Made by a program: the position numbers and the translations under genes. Under the pieces are notes generated by a model that saw nothing but the letters and a program-made list of their open reading frames with translations, did no database searches and was not told the DNA's origin. From the NCBI GenBank assembly GCA_035499415.1, contig DATJYV010000061.1, positions 1-44,042 on the forward strand: DNA of 44,042 nt, read 5' to 3'. Below, piece by piece: positions 1 to 8,692 of the stretch (position 1 is the first letter of the stretch; every line of letters begins with the position of its first letter). The stretch comes from DATJYV01 sp035499415 (lineage in GTDB: Bacteria; Bacteroidota; Ignavibacteria; UBA10030).

Positions 1-1068
1 CGTTACTTGACCGGGAAAGAGGACAAACAGCGGCCTCAAACGATCATCCTTACGTCGGCGGACCCGAAAATCGCCCGGCTGGGGCCCGACGCGACGGAAC
101 GGGCGCGCATCATTTGCGAAGCAACGGCACTTACGCGTGACCTCGCCAATGCGCCGGGTAATGAAATCTATCCTGAAACTCTCGCGAAAGCCGCACGCGA
201 TTGCGCGGCGCGGAACAAATTCAAGGCAACCGTCCTTGCCGAGCGGGAAATCGAAAAGCTGGGCATGGGAGGTGTGATCGCCGTTTGCCAGGGAAGTATC
301 CGGAAGCCCCGGTTCATTGAGCTGGAATATGGCGCCGGCCGGAGCAGGCCGGTCGTGCTGGTGGGAAAAGGGGTGACGTTTGACACGGGCGGGATATCGA
401 TCAAACCGGCCGCCTCCATGGCCGAGATGAAAATGGACATGGCGGGTGCGGCCGCCGTCATCGGGACGTTCGAGGCCGTAAGCCGGTTGAAGCTCCCCGT
501 GCATATCGTGGGCTTGATCCCGGCAGTGGAAAACATGCCGTCGGGGAGCGCGGTGAAGCCGGGAGATATCGTCCGGCACTACGGCGGAAAGACCTCCGAA
601 GTCGACAATACCGACGCCGAAGGCCGCCTGATACTTGCCGACGCCCTCGGCTACGCGGAGAAATTCAAACCCGCCGCGGTCATCGACCTTGCAACACTGA
701 CCGGCGCGGTCGTCGTCGCGCTGGGACATGTCGTCACCGGCATGATGGGAAACGACGACGAGCTCAAAAGGGCGCTGACGCGTGCCGGAGAAAAAACATT
801 TGAGCGGGTGTGGGAGCTTCCGCTCTATGATGAGTACGAGAAGCTGATCAAGAGCGACGTTGCGGACGTTAAAAATGTAGGAGGACGATGGGCGGGCTCG
901 ATAACAGCGGGTTGGTTCCTGAAAAAATTTGTCGGCACATATCGTTGGGCGCATCTCGACATTGCGGGCACGGCAATCCTCGAGGAAAAAACCGAATACG
1001 CGCCGCGAGGCGGATCGGGTGTCGGTGTGCGCCTCCTGACAGAATTTCTTTCAACTTGGAAATCATAG
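1..1068 (+). CDS. pepA: Leucyl aminopeptidase (M17), 5' end cut by window edge
   Basis: Cytosolic metallo-aminopeptidase that removes N-terminal residues from peptides using two divalent metal ions. The reading frame is open to base 1, so the first in-frame TTG at base 7 is probably not the true start; about 355 residues are present against 480-500 for the family, so the N-terminal macro-like domain is mostly missing. The catalytic domain is intact: GKGVTFDTGGISIKP carries the metal-binding Lys and Asp (bases about 364-408), and the M17 signature NTDAEGRL lies at 607-630. The last gene before a probable promoter at 1088-1117. Family assignment is firm; whether peptidase activity or a DNA-binding role (as in E. 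coli PepA) dominates cannot be seen. Confidence 0.95.
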   Translation, partial: RYLTGKEDKQRPQTIILTSADPKIARLGPDATERARIICEATALTRDLANAPGNEIYPETLAKAARDCAARNKFKATVLAEREIEKLGMGGVIAVCQGSIRKPRFIELEYGAGRSRPVVLVGKGVTFDTGGISIKPAASMAEMKMDMAGAAAVIGTFEAVSRLKLPVHIVGLIPAVENMPSGSAVKPGDIVRHYGGKTSEVDNTDAEGRLILADALGYAEKFKPAAVIDLATLTGAVVVALGHVVTGMMGNDDELKRALTRAGEKTFERVWELPLYDEYEKLIKSDVADVKNVGGRWAGSITAGWFLKKFVGTYRWAHLDIAGTAILEEKTEYAPRGGSGVGVRLLTEFLSTWKS

Positions 1069-1087
1069 AGGAGCTTTCCGCTGTTCG

Positions 1088-1117
1088 TTGCCTTTGCCTC
1101 CCCTTCTTCGTACTTTA
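1088..1117 (+). promoter_or_regulatory. Candidate promoter TTG-N20-TACTTTA
   Basis: TTG at 1088-1090, a 20-base spacer, then TACTTTA at 1111-1117, in the gap between the aminopeptidase and the flavoprotein gene. The same TTG-N20-TAnnTT layout occurs at other starts in this window and resembles the Bacteroidota -33/-7 promoter. It would give a leader of about 13 bases before the ATG at 1137. Confidence 0.5.
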
Positions 1118-1136
1118 GTGAAGGTGATAGAAATCC

Positions 1137-2669
1137 ATGGCCGTCGCATACGCCGTTATCGAGCGAGAAATACAGGCGAGGTTGAAGGGAGATTGCCTTT
1201 TCGACGACCAGGCACGTCTTCAGTACAGCACCACGGCTTCCTGGTATCGCATCAATCCCATCGGCATTGTCTTCCCGCGTGATTCCGAGGATGTCCGGAC
1301 CGTCGCACGAATTTGCCGCGACGCAGGAATCGCAATCATTCCCCGTGGCGGCGGAACCGGGCTCGCCGGACAGGCGGTCGGATTCGGCATCATCCTCGAT
1401 TTTACCCGCTACATGAATCGCATCGTCGGCCGTTCCGAACATTCCGTGACGGTTCAGCCCGGCCTCATCCTCGATGCGCTGAACCGCGAACTGAGCGATT
1501 CGCAATCGTTCTTTCCCGTCGACCCGACGTCGGCGAGCTTGTGCACACTCGGGGGCATGATCGCGACGAATGCTTCTGGCTGGCACGGACTCAGGTACGG
1601 GCCGACGGCCGACCATGTGGAATCATTGACGGTTGTGACTTCGGACGGCGAACTCGAGACCGTCGAGGGACCGGCAGGAGGATTCGAGAGACTCAGGCCG
1701 GCTCTTCAGGATCTCGTTGCTCCCCACCGCGCCGAAATCCTCCGACGCTTTCCCAGGGTCAAGAAAAATTCATCGGGGTACAATCTCCCCGGACTCATCT
1801 CCAGCAATCCGTTCGACTTGCGCAGGCTGTTCGCCGGCTCGGAAGGTACTCTCACCATCATCACCGAAGCCCGGCTGGAGACCCTCCCACGCCCGCCGCA
1901 TCGCATCGGAGCCGTCGCGACGTTCAGGAGCTATGGAGAATCGGTCGATGCCATCCTTCATGCGCTCCCGTTGAACCCGAGCGCGATCGAAATCCTCGAC
2001 CGCTCGTTTCTCCTCGCGGGAGAGAACCTTCCCGGCATCAAAAGCCGTTCCATATCGCCCGGAGACGCGGCTCTGCTCTACTTTGAGTTTGAAGGCAACA
2101 GTAAAGAGTCCCTCGAAACGCTCGTGAACGACCTCCGGCGGCAGCTCGGAAGCGCCGCATTGGACATTCTCCGAACCGACGATGCGCGTGAAGAGTTCTG
2201 GGATCTTCGGACGCGCATCAGCAAAGCGCTGAACCTCGAGAGTTCATTCGGAAAATCGTCGTTCATCGAAGATGTTACGGTCCCCGTCGAGCGGCTCGGG
2301 AGATACCTCGAGGAGCTCGCCAGGATCCTCGACCGCCACCATATTTCGTTCACCGCATACGGCCACGCCGGAGTCGGGAACATTCATTGCGGAACATTCG
2401 TCGACTTGAAGAACCCCCAGCACATCCGCACAATCGACGCGGTCGCATCCGAAGTGACAAACCTCGCCATTTCCCTCGGCGGAACGCTCTCCGGCGAGCA
2501 CGGCGACGGGTTTGTGCGAACTCCCTTCCTCGAGCGCGTCTACGGGAGCACCGTCTACTCTCTTTTCGTCAAAATCAAAGAATTGTTCGATCCGGCCGGG
2601 ATCCTGAATCCCGGCAAGATCGTCGGCACACAAAATGCGACCATCCTTCATGACCTTGCGATCTCATAA
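1137..2669 (+). CDS. FAD-binding oxidase of the GlcD/D-lactate dehydrogenase type
   Basis: Flavoprotein of the vanillyl-alcohol-oxidase superfamily, expected to oxidise a 2-hydroxy acid such as glycolate or D-lactate. The PCMH-type FAD-binding domain is in the N-terminal half, with the pyrophosphate loop IPRGGGTGLAGQAVG at residues 69-83. The C-terminal FAD-oxidase domain has the usual GHAGVGNIHC and GEHGDG segments and ends with the standard FDPAGILNPGKIVG. At 510 residues it is the stand-alone type: there is no fused ferredoxin/CCG domain, and no GlcE or GlcF gene beside it, so the electron acceptor is unknown. The ATG at 1137 follows a purine-rich stretch. Its 3' end overlaps the next gene by about 35 bases. 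Confidence 0.87.
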   Translation: MAVAYAVIEREIQARLKGDCLFDDQARLQYSTTASWYRINPIGIVFPRDSEDVRTVARICRDAGIAIIPRGGGTGLAGQAVGFGIILDFTRYMNRIVGRSEHSVTVQPGLILDALNRELSDSQSFFPVDPTSASLCTLGGMIATNASGWHGLRYGPTADHVESLTVVTSDGELETVEGPAGGFERLRPALQDLVAPHRAEILRRFPRVKKNSSGYNLPGLISSNPFDLRRLFAGSEGTLTIITEARLETLPRPPHRIGAVATFRSYGESVDAILHALPLNPSAIEILDRSFLLAGENLPGIKSRSISPGDAALLYFEFEGNSKESLETLVNDLRRQLGSAALDILRTDDAREEFWDLRTRISKALNLESSFGKSSFIEDVTVPVERLGRYLEELARILDRHHISFTAYGHAGVGNIHCGTFVDLKNPQHIRTIDAVASEVTNLAISLGGTLSGEHGDGFVRTPFLERVYGSTVYSLFVKIKELFDPAGILNPGKIVGTQNATILHDLAIS

Positions 2670-4020
2670 GTTCCTTCTTCTGCCCGCAGCGCTGACGCTC
2701 GTCGGAGCAACTGCACGGGGGCAGGAATCATTCGCACCTCCTCTTCCCGATCAAGGAAGATTTGTGTCGTTCGAAGCCGCTTCCGTGTTCTCCCTTGACA
2801 CTTCGAAGGTGTTCATCGACATTCATTATCGGGTGAACGGAGCATTTTTCATCTTCGTAAGAAATTCAGCCAACCTCGCGAAAAACGAATTCATCGGCCG
2901 CGGAGAGATTTATTTCGAGCTCCAGTCGGACCAGCAGGCATCCGTTGCCCGCGAGGTTCGCGAGATCCAGATAAGCAGGTCGACGCTCCCGCAACAGGGC
3001 GAACCGCTCACCGATGAGCAGGGAGCCGTTCGGCTCACGGTCGGCGAAGGGACGTATCATCTCTTCGTCGAAGCGAAGGACCTCGAATCCGGCCGCACGT
3101 TTTCCGACCACAGCACGCAGGTCAACGCCGAGCGTCCCGCGCAGAAGCGCCTCAATTTGTCCACGGCAATTCTGTACGCATCGTCGTCGTTCGACTCGGT
3201 GAGTCATGAACCCATCTACCACACGGTCAATCGCGGCGGGGCCGCAGTTCTTGGATCCTCCGGGGGTTATATCTACCAGTGCTATGTGCCGGAAGACACC
3301 GCCGGATTGAAGTGCCGCTGGAAAATCACGAACGAAAATCCCGAAGAACGCCACGACGACACATCGGCGTTCAGAGGGGACGATTTCACTGTTGAGAACG
3401 GAATTCTCAACCTGGTGAAGGGGGAAGATGGTGTATCGTACCGCATCACCCACTCGCCGAATGAGGCGATGAAAATCCTGACGGTCAATCTACCTCTGCG
3501 CCGGCTCGAGACAGGGAGGTACTCCGTCGACATCGATGTGACATCGGGCGGCACGTCGGCAACTCGCCGCGAATCGCTCATGGTCATCTGGCCCAACAAG
3601 CCGTTCTCCCTCTCGAACTTCCAGCTCGCCGTCGATGCACTCCGATACATCGCCACGGCGGACGAGACCGATGAGATGAACTCGTTTTCGGGAGCGCGGT
3701 CGCAGGCCGCGTTCGACCGGTTCTGGAAGGCGCGCAATCCGGACACGACGACCGCCTACAACGCCGTGATGGCGGAATACTACCGGCGTGTGGATGAATC
3801 GATTCGCCGATTTTCTTCGCCGACGGAGGCAACCGGTTACAAAACGGACCGCGGCCGCATCTTCATCCTGTTCGGTCAGCCGACCTCGATCCAGCGGGTT
3901 TTCCACCCGGACGAACCCGCCAGCGAAGTATGGATTTACCAGGGCCTCAAACGAAAATTCGTCTTCACCGATACGAATAAGTCCGGCACCTACTTCCTCA
4001 CGAGCTCCGAGAATCTTTGA
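2635..4020 (+). CDS. Exported GWxTD-domain protein
   Basis: 461-residue protein with an N-terminal signal peptide (basic start, hydrophobic core LLLPAALTLVGA, probable cleavage near residues 24-30). The C-terminal GWxTD domain is recognised from the block GYKTDRGRIFILFGQP at about residues 401-416, where the name-giving GWxTD is GYKTD, followed by an EVWIYQ strand. GWxTD proteins are common in Bacteroidota, Ignavibacteriota and Acidobacteriota; their function is not known. The ATG at 2635 overlaps the previous gene; an ATG at 2650 is an alternative that keeps the signal peptide. The stop TGA overlaps the TTG start of pdxA, so the genes are probably co-transcribed and coupled. Confidence 0.8.
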   Translation: MRPSFMTLRSHKFLLLPAALTLVGATARGQESFAPPLPDQGRFVSFEAASVFSLDTSKVFIDIHYRVNGAFFIFVRNSANLAKNEFIGRGEIYFELQSDQQASVAREVREIQISRSTLPQQGEPLTDEQGAVRLTVGEGTYHLFVEAKDLESGRTFSDHSTQVNAERPAQKRLNLSTAILYASSSFDSVSHEPIYHTVNRGGAAVLGSSGGYIYQCYVPEDTAGLKCRWKITNENPEERHDDTSAFRGDDFTVENGILNLVKGEDGVSYRITHSPNEAMKILTVNLPLRRLETGRYSVDIDVTSGGTSATRRESLMVIWPNKPFSLSNFQLAVDALRYIATADETDEMNSFSGARSQAAFDRFWKARNPDTTTAYNAVMAEYYRRVDESIRRFSSPTEATGYKTDRGRIFILFGQPTSIQRVFHPDEPASEVWIYQGLKRKFVFTDTNKSGTYFLTSSENL

Positions 4021-5012
4021 AACCGGTCATCGCGGTCACCATCGGCGACTTCAATGGCATCGGACCGGAGGTTTCGCTCAAAGCCGCACTCCATCCGGCC
4101 GTCCGGCGCGTGTGTCTGCCCCTCCTGGTCGGCCCCTTGAACATCTTTGAACACGAGTGTCGCCGGCTTCGGATCAAAACGGCGATCGGGAAGGCCTCGC
4201 TTCCGCTCCTGAGTCATTCGGGCCTGATGGTGTTCGACGTCGGAGACGGAATTTTTGCCGACGTTCATTATGGAAAGGTGTCGAAGTCGGCCGGTAAGAA
4301 CGCCGGGACGGCGATCGAACGTGCCGTCGACCTCTGCATGCGGAAGAAGGTGGATGCCATGGTCACGGCTCCCGCATCCAAGGAGGCACTGCAACTCGCA
4401 CAGTTCCATTTCCCCGGTCAGACCGAAATGGTCGCCCTCCTGAGCCGTTCCGCGCATGTCGCCATGATGCTGGTCTCCAACAAATTGCGGGTGGGGCTTG
4501 TGACGATTCACACCTCGCTCCGTTCGGTCGCAGACCAGATCACAAAGGAAAAAATCGTGGAGAAAATTTCGGTGGTCCATGATGCTCTTGTCAGGGACTT
4601 CCGGATTCCAAGGCCCCGGATCGCAGTGCTTGCGCTCAACCCGCACGCAGGCGAGCATGGATTGATGGGGACGGAGGACGACCAGATCGTCGGACCTGCA
4701 GTCGAACAAGCGCGGTCGCGATTTCCACAAACCGAGGGACCGTTTCCATCCGACGCGTTTTTCGGGAACGCGGGCCACAAGAAGTTCGACGCCGTCGTGG
4801 CGATGTACCACGACCAGGGACTCATTCCGCTCAAAATGGCGTCGTTCGGGAAAGCCGTGAACTATTCGGCGGGATTGAATATCGTCCGGACATCGCCGGA
4901 CCACGGGACCGCGTACGACATCGCCGGGAAAAACAAGGCGAGCATGACGAGCATGGTTGAAGCGATGAAGCTTGCGGTTCTCATATCCAAAAACCGGGGG
5001 GAAGGTGATTGA
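4017..5012 (+). CDS. pdxA: 4-hydroxythreonine-4-phosphate dehydrogenase
   Basis: NAD-dependent oxidation of 4-phosphohydroxy-threonine in the DXP-dependent pyridoxal phosphate pathway; the product condenses with deoxyxylulose phosphate through PdxJ. 331 residues, full length. The N-terminal block TIGDFNGIGPEV is typical, and the three metal-binding histidines are at H165 (TIHTSLR), H210 (NPHAGE) and H265 (YHDQG), each one position from the E. coli numbering. The start is a TTG that shares bases with the stop of the preceding GWxTD gene (TTGA), which argues for translational coupling. Its 3' end overlaps the ftsE start by 8 bases. No pdxJ is visible in the window. Confidence 0.95.
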   Translation: MKPVIAVTIGDFNGIGPEVSLKAALHPAVRRVCLPLLVGPLNIFEHECRRLRIKTAIGKASLPLLSHSGLMVFDVGDGIFADVHYGKVSKSAGKNAGTAIERAVDLCMRKKVDAMVTAPASKEALQLAQFHFPGQTEMVALLSRSAHVAMMLVSNKLRVGLVTIHTSLRSVADQITKEKIVEKISVVHDALVRDFRIPRPRIAVLALNPHAGEHGLMGTEDDQIVGPAVEQARSRFPQTEGPFPSDAFFGNAGHKKFDAVVAMYHDQGLIPLKMASFGKAVNYSAGLNIVRTSPDHGTAYDIAGKNKASMTSMVEAMKLAVLISKNRGEGD

Positions 5013-5676
5013 CCTGAACTCGGTTTCCGTTTCATTCGACGGTCAGGTCGTCCTGGAGAAGGTGGACCTGTCGATTCGTCGGGGTGAATTTGTCTATCTC
5101 GTGGGACAGACGGGGGCGGGGAAGAGCTCGCTGATGCGATTGCTCTATTTCGACCTTAAGCCCGATGCGGGGCGGATTCGAGTGGCAGGGCACGACGCCT
5201 CCAGCGTAAAGGGCCGGGAGATACCGCATCTTCGACGGAAGATCGGCGTCGTCTTTCAGGATTTCAAACTGCTGGAAGACCGGAACGTGTATGACAACGT
5301 CGCGTTCACATTGTATGTGACGAATGCGAAACGGAGTGACATCAAGAGAAGAGTTTTGCACGCGCTTGCGGATGTGGGGTTGAGTCACAAGCGCAATCAC
5401 ATGTCGCACGAACTTTCGGGAGGGGAGCAGCAGCGGGTCGTTATCGCCCGGGCGTTGATCAACGAGCCGTCGATTCTCATAGCCGATGAGCCGACAGGAA
5501 ACCTCGACCCCGGTTCATCGGCGGAGATCATGGATTTGCTCATGAAGATCAACATGCGGGGGACGGCGATCCTCATGGCGACGCACAACTACGAACTGGT
5601 GAAGAAATATCCGGCCCGGGTCGTTCAGTTGAAGGAAGGAAAATTGCTGGAAGTTGATTCGAAGGGAAAAAGATAA
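5005..5676 (+). CDS. ftsE: Cell division ABC transporter ATPase FtsE
   Basis: ATPase subunit of the FtsEX complex, which sits at the divisome on the inner membrane and controls peptidoglycan hydrolases from the cytoplasmic side. About 223 residues from a GTG at 5005. Walker A GQTGAGKS at 34-41, Q-loop VVFQDFKLLEDR with the FtsE-typical following NVYDNVAF, signature LSGGEQQ at 137-143, Walker B ILIADEPTG, and an H-loop in ATHNY. A longer frame from 4972 would lie further inside pdxA; I prefer the GTG because FtsE proteins start just before the first strand (IDLNSVSVSF). No ftsX follows: the next genes are convergent. LolD-type ATPases are similar, but the FtsE reading is favoured by length and the Q-loop context. 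Confidence 0.88.
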   Translation: MIDLNSVSVSFDGQVVLEKVDLSIRRGEFVYLVGQTGAGKSSLMRLLYFDLKPDAGRIRVAGHDASSVKGREIPHLRRKIGVVFQDFKLLEDRNVYDNVAFTLYVTNAKRSDIKRRVLHALADVGLSHKRNHMSHELSGGEQQRVVIARALINEPSILIADEPTGNLDPGSSAEIMDLLMKINMRGTAILMATHNYELVKKYPARVVQLKEGKLLEVDSKGKR

Positions 5677-5724
5677 CCGCATCTGACTCGGAGCGACCGC
5701 GAGACGCACAGTTCCGACGAACTC

Positions 5725-5955
5725 CTACCGCACCTGCTCTACCCGCCGCACTTCCTGATGTTCGATCATGATCGCCCGCTCGATTCCCGCACGCAATGTC
5801 ATTTTCGACATCGGACAACCCTCGCATGAGCCAACGAGCCGGACTTCGACGATCCCCTCTTCCGTCAATCGAACAAGCTCCACGCCCCCGCCGTCCATCG
5901 CGAGATACGGCCGAACCTTCATAAGACTCTGTTCAATGGCTCCGGCGGTTACCAT
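5725..5955 (-). CDS. NifU C-terminal-domain Fe-S scaffold/carrier
   Basis: 76-residue stand-alone NifU C-terminal domain. It carries the Fe-S ligand motif CEGCPMS with Cys44 and Cys47, preceded by the conserved start of the domain (IRPYL-like VRPYLAMDGGGVEL). Such proteins bind a 4Fe-4S cluster between two subunits and pass it to apo-proteins. The gene starts 4 bases after mrp ends, and Mrp/ApbC proteins are also Fe-S carriers, so the pair is most likely one Fe-S assembly operon. It is convergent with ftsE, and I see no clear terminator in the 48-base gap. Confidence 0.92.
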   Translation of the reverse strand: MVTAGAIEQSLMKVRPYLAMDGGGVELVRLTEEGIVEVRLVGSCEGCPMSKMTLRAGIERAIMIEHQEVRRVEQVR

Positions 5956-5959
5956 GTGG

Positions 5960-7057
5960 TCAGGATTGATTACCGATCAGTATCTCCACCTTCGGCATCG
6001 CCGGGGCGGCGACGTTCCGAATGCTGATCTGCGCCGCCAGATTCCGCGCGATCTTACGAATTCCCTGCGCCGACGGCGCCTCCGGTTCCGCGTGAACGAT
6101 CGGGTCTCCCTTGTCTCCGTCGATGCGGATGTTTGTCACGATCGGAATCTCCCCCAGAAACGGAACGCCAAGCTCCGTCGCCGTCCGGCTTCCGCCTCCC
6201 GAATCAAAGATATTCTCGCGATGACCGCAATGGCCGCAAATGTAATAACTCATGTTCTCAACGATCCCAAGGACGGGAACGTTCACCTTATTGAACATGA
6301 CCAGTCCTTTCTTGGCATCCGCCAGGGCGACATCCTGCGGCGTCGTGACGATGACCGCGCCGGTCAAAGGAATCGTTTGCACAAGCGTGAGCTGAATATC
6401 GCCCGTTCCCGGCGGAAGGTCGAATACCAGATAATCCAGATCCCCCCACACAACGTCACCCATGAACTGCTTAACGGCGCCGCTGGCCATCGGTCCGCGC
6501 CAGATGACCGCCTGCATCGGGTCGACGAGAAATCCGATCGACATGATTTTCACGCCGTACTGTTCGAGCGGAATCAACTTGTTGTTCGAGACTTTGGGAC
6601 GCCCGTTGACTCCAAACATGAGCGGTATGCTCGGGCCGTACACGTCGGCATCGACCAGCCCCACCTTTGCACCGTCCATCGCAAGCGAGACGGCAAGATT
6701 TACCGCAACGGTCGACTTCCCGACCCCCCCTTTTCCGCTCGCCACCGCGAGGGTGTTTTTCACGCCGGGCAGGATCGCCTCCTTCTGGACGTTGACGTGC
6801 GCAACAACGCTCGACGTCATGTGGATGTCGACCTTCCCCACTCCTTCGACAACGCTTCGAATGGCTCGTTCGCACTGAACGATGAACTCATCGCGCACGG
6901 GGCACGAAGGCGTGGTCAACTGAAGGTCAAACGCAATATCCTTCCCCGCAATCGTCAGATTCTTGACGAACCCGAGGGAGACGATGTCCCGGTGAAGGTC
7001 GGGGTCCGAGACGCGGGCGAGGGACTGAAGGATCGATTCTTTGTTCAGAGGGAGCAT
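5960..7057 (-). CDS. mrp: Fe-S cluster carrier ATPase Mrp/ApbC with MIP18 domain
   Basis: P-loop NTPase that binds and transfers 4Fe-4S clusters. From the ATG at 7057 it is 365 residues: a DUF59/MIP18 domain (about 1-90, DPDLHRDIVSLGFVKN), then the deviant Walker A GKGGVGKST at 108-116, switch DLPPGTGD near 213-220, and the CxxC cluster ligands Cys274 and Cys277 (YICGHCGH). A TTG at 7078 would add seven residues; the ATG matches the usual family start better. A candidate promoter lies at 7099-7128. It leads directly into the NifU-domain gene. Confidence 0.94.
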   Translation of the reverse strand: MLPLNKESILQSLARVSDPDLHRDIVSLGFVKNLTIAGKDIAFDLQLTTPSCPVRDEFIVQCERAIRSVVEGVGKVDIHMTSSVVAHVNVQKEAILPGVKNTLAVASGKGGVGKSTVAVNLAVSLAMDGAKVGLVDADVYGPSIPLMFGVNGRPKVSNNKLIPLEQYGVKIMSIGFLVDPMQAVIWRGPMASGAVKQFMGDVVWGDLDYLVFDLPPGTGDIQLTLVQTIPLTGAVIVTTPQDVALADAKKGLVMFNKVNVPVLGIVENMSYYICGHCGHRENIFDSGGGSRTATELGVPFLGEIPIVTNIRIDGDKGDPIVHAEPEAPSAQGIRKIARNLAAQISIRNVAAPAMPKVEILIGNQS

Positions 7058-7098
7058 GAGCTGTCTGATGATTTTCAAATGGTGAACGAGTCAAACGC

Positions 7099-7128
7099 GA
7101 ATATACCGCCAAAACCGGCGATTTCCAA
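7099..7128 (-). promoter_or_regulatory. Candidate promoter of mrp: TTG-N20-TATATTC
   Basis: On the minus strand TTG (7128-7126), a 20-base spacer, and TATATTC (7105-7099), in the 77-base gap between purC and mrp. It matches the pattern seen at other gene starts here and explains how mrp-nifU could be transcribed separately from the pfkA-aat-purC run upstream. Confidence 0.55.
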
Positions 7129-7134
7129 CCGCAA

Positions 7135-8046
7135 CTAGAGGAGAGTCCTGCCGCTCAACTTCTTGAGTGCTTCGAGATATAATGCAGACGTTTTGAAAAT
7201 CACTTCTTCCGGCAATTTTGGCGGCGGGGGTTTCTTGTTGAATTTTACCGATAGAAGATAGTCGCGGACGAATTGCTTGTCAAAGCTCTCCTGCGGCCGC
7301 CCCGGCTCGTATTTTTCCATGGGCCAAAACCGGGACGAGTCCGGCGTCAATAGCTCATCGATCAGTACAAGCTCGCCGCTCGTGTCGAGTCCAAACTCCA
7401 TCTTCGTGTCTGCAATGATCACCCCCTTTTCCTCCGCGATCGCTGCCGCTCGTTTGTAAATCCGCAAAGAAACGTCGCGCACGCGCACGGCGATATCCGG
7501 CCCGACGATCTTTTCCATTCGCTCGAACGAAATATTCTCGTCGTGTTTCCCCGCCTCCTCTTTCGTCGCGGGTGTGAAGATCGGCTCGGGAAGCCGGGAC
7601 GATTCGACAAGCCCGGGCGGCAGGGAGATTCCGCACACGCTTCGGTTTTCCTGATACTCGACCCAACCCGAGCCGCTCAGATATCCGCGTACGACGCACT
7701 CGATCGGCAGCGGTCTCGTTTTCTCCACCAGCATCGACCGGTCTTCCAGCTCGCCCCAGTACGGCTTGCAGGGCCGCGGATAATCATAAACGATGGTCGA
7801 GACAAGATGGTTCCGGATGATCGGGCGCGTTTGCTCGAACCAGAATTCGGAGATCCTGGTGAGGACCTTTCCTTTGAACGGAATGCCCTGGCTCATGACA
7901 ACATCGTATGCCGACAGTCGGTCCGTCGCCACGATGAGGAGCCGGTCGTCGAACTCATAAATGTCGCGGACTTTTCCCCGCCCCCGGAGACGGAGGCCCG
8001 GAAAGTTGGTTTGGGTGACGACGGGGATCTGGGATACGCCGGACAT
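7135..8046 (-). CDS. purC: SAICAR synthetase
   Basis: Phosphoribosylaminoimidazole-succinocarboxamide synthase, which ligates aspartate to CAIR with ATP hydrolysis in de novo purine synthesis. 303 residues, the longer form related to yeast Ade1, compared with about 237 for the E. coli type. Recognised from GRGKVRDIYEFDDRLLIVATDRLSAYD near the N terminus, the ECVVRGYLSGSGW block, and DTKMEFGLD followed by IDELLTPDSSRFWP. It lies 10 bases after aat and is the last gene of the pfkA-aat-purC run. Confidence 0.96.
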   Translation of the reverse strand: MSGVSQIPVVTQTNFPGLRLRGRGKVRDIYEFDDRLLIVATDRLSAYDVVMSQGIPFKGKVLTRISEFWFEQTRPIIRNHLVSTIVYDYPRPCKPYWGELEDRSMLVEKTRPLPIECVVRGYLSGSGWVEYQENRSVCGISLPPGLVESSRLPEPIFTPATKEEAGKHDENISFERMEKIVGPDIAVRVRDVSLRIYKRAAAIAEEKGVIIADTKMEFGLDTSGELVLIDELLTPDSSRFWPMEKYEPGRPQESFDKQFVRDYLLSVKFNKKPPPPKLPEEVIFKTSALYLEALKKLSGRTLL

Positions 8047-8056
8047 GCGAAGGCGA

Positions 8057-8656
8057 TCAGGAAAAGGACCGCGTCAGGGCGAGTGCCTCGTTCAGCCGGC
8101 GGAGATATGCTTCGCGCGAAATTTCAACGGCTCCGAATCTTGCCAGATGCGGCGTGACAAACTGCGTGTCGAGAAGGCGGAAATCGCGCGAACGGAGCCG
8201 CTCGACGAGATGGACGAGACTGACCTTGGATGCATCGGCGGCCGTGCTGAACATCGACTCGCCAAAAAAAGCCGCCCCCAGGCATACGCCGTACAGTCCG
8301 CCGGCCAGCTTCCCATCCTTCCACGATTCGACACTGTGGGCGAACCCCAGCTCAAAAAGCTTGCAGTAACTCCGGATGATGGTCTCCGAAATCCAGGTTT
8401 CGTCTCTCGCCGCGCACGCTCTCATCGTTTCCTCAAATGCCCGGTCAACGCGAACCTCGAAGAGATTCTTCCGGATCGTCTGCTCGAGACTCCGCGGAAT
8501 ATTGAACCGTTCGAGTTCAAAGATCCCCCGCGGGTCGGGCGAGTGCCAGGAGATCGGTCCTTCTCTCGATTCCGCCATCGGAAAATAGCCGATCGAATAC
8601 GCATTGAGCAGGAACTGCGGGTCGATGAGTTCGACCGTGGAATTGCGATTGCTCAT
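8057..8656 (-). CDS. aat: Leucyl/phenylalanyl-tRNA-protein transferase
   Basis: Transfers Leu or Phe from charged tRNA to proteins with N-terminal Lys or Arg, marking them for the ClpS/ClpAP N-end rule pathway. 199 residues. The N terminus has AYSIGYFPM and ISWHSPDPRGIF, and the core has GGLYGVCLGAAFFGESMFS and LLDTQF, all typical of the family (GNAT-like fold). It is a little shorter than the E. coli protein (234) because both ends are trimmed. It lies between pfkA and purC with 36- and 10-base gaps and probably shares the pfkA promoter. Confidence 0.95.
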   Translation of the reverse strand: MSNRNSTVELIDPQFLLNAYSIGYFPMAESREGPISWHSPDPRGIFELERFNIPRSLEQTIRKNLFEVRVDRAFEETMRACAARDETWISETIIRSYCKLFELGFAHSVESWKDGKLAGGLYGVCLGAAFFGESMFSTAADASKVSLVHLVERLRSRDFRLLDTQFVTPHLARFGAVEISREAYLRRLNEALALTRSFS

Positions 8657-8692
8657 GCGTTCGATTCGGCATACATCATGGCGTCGACGGGC

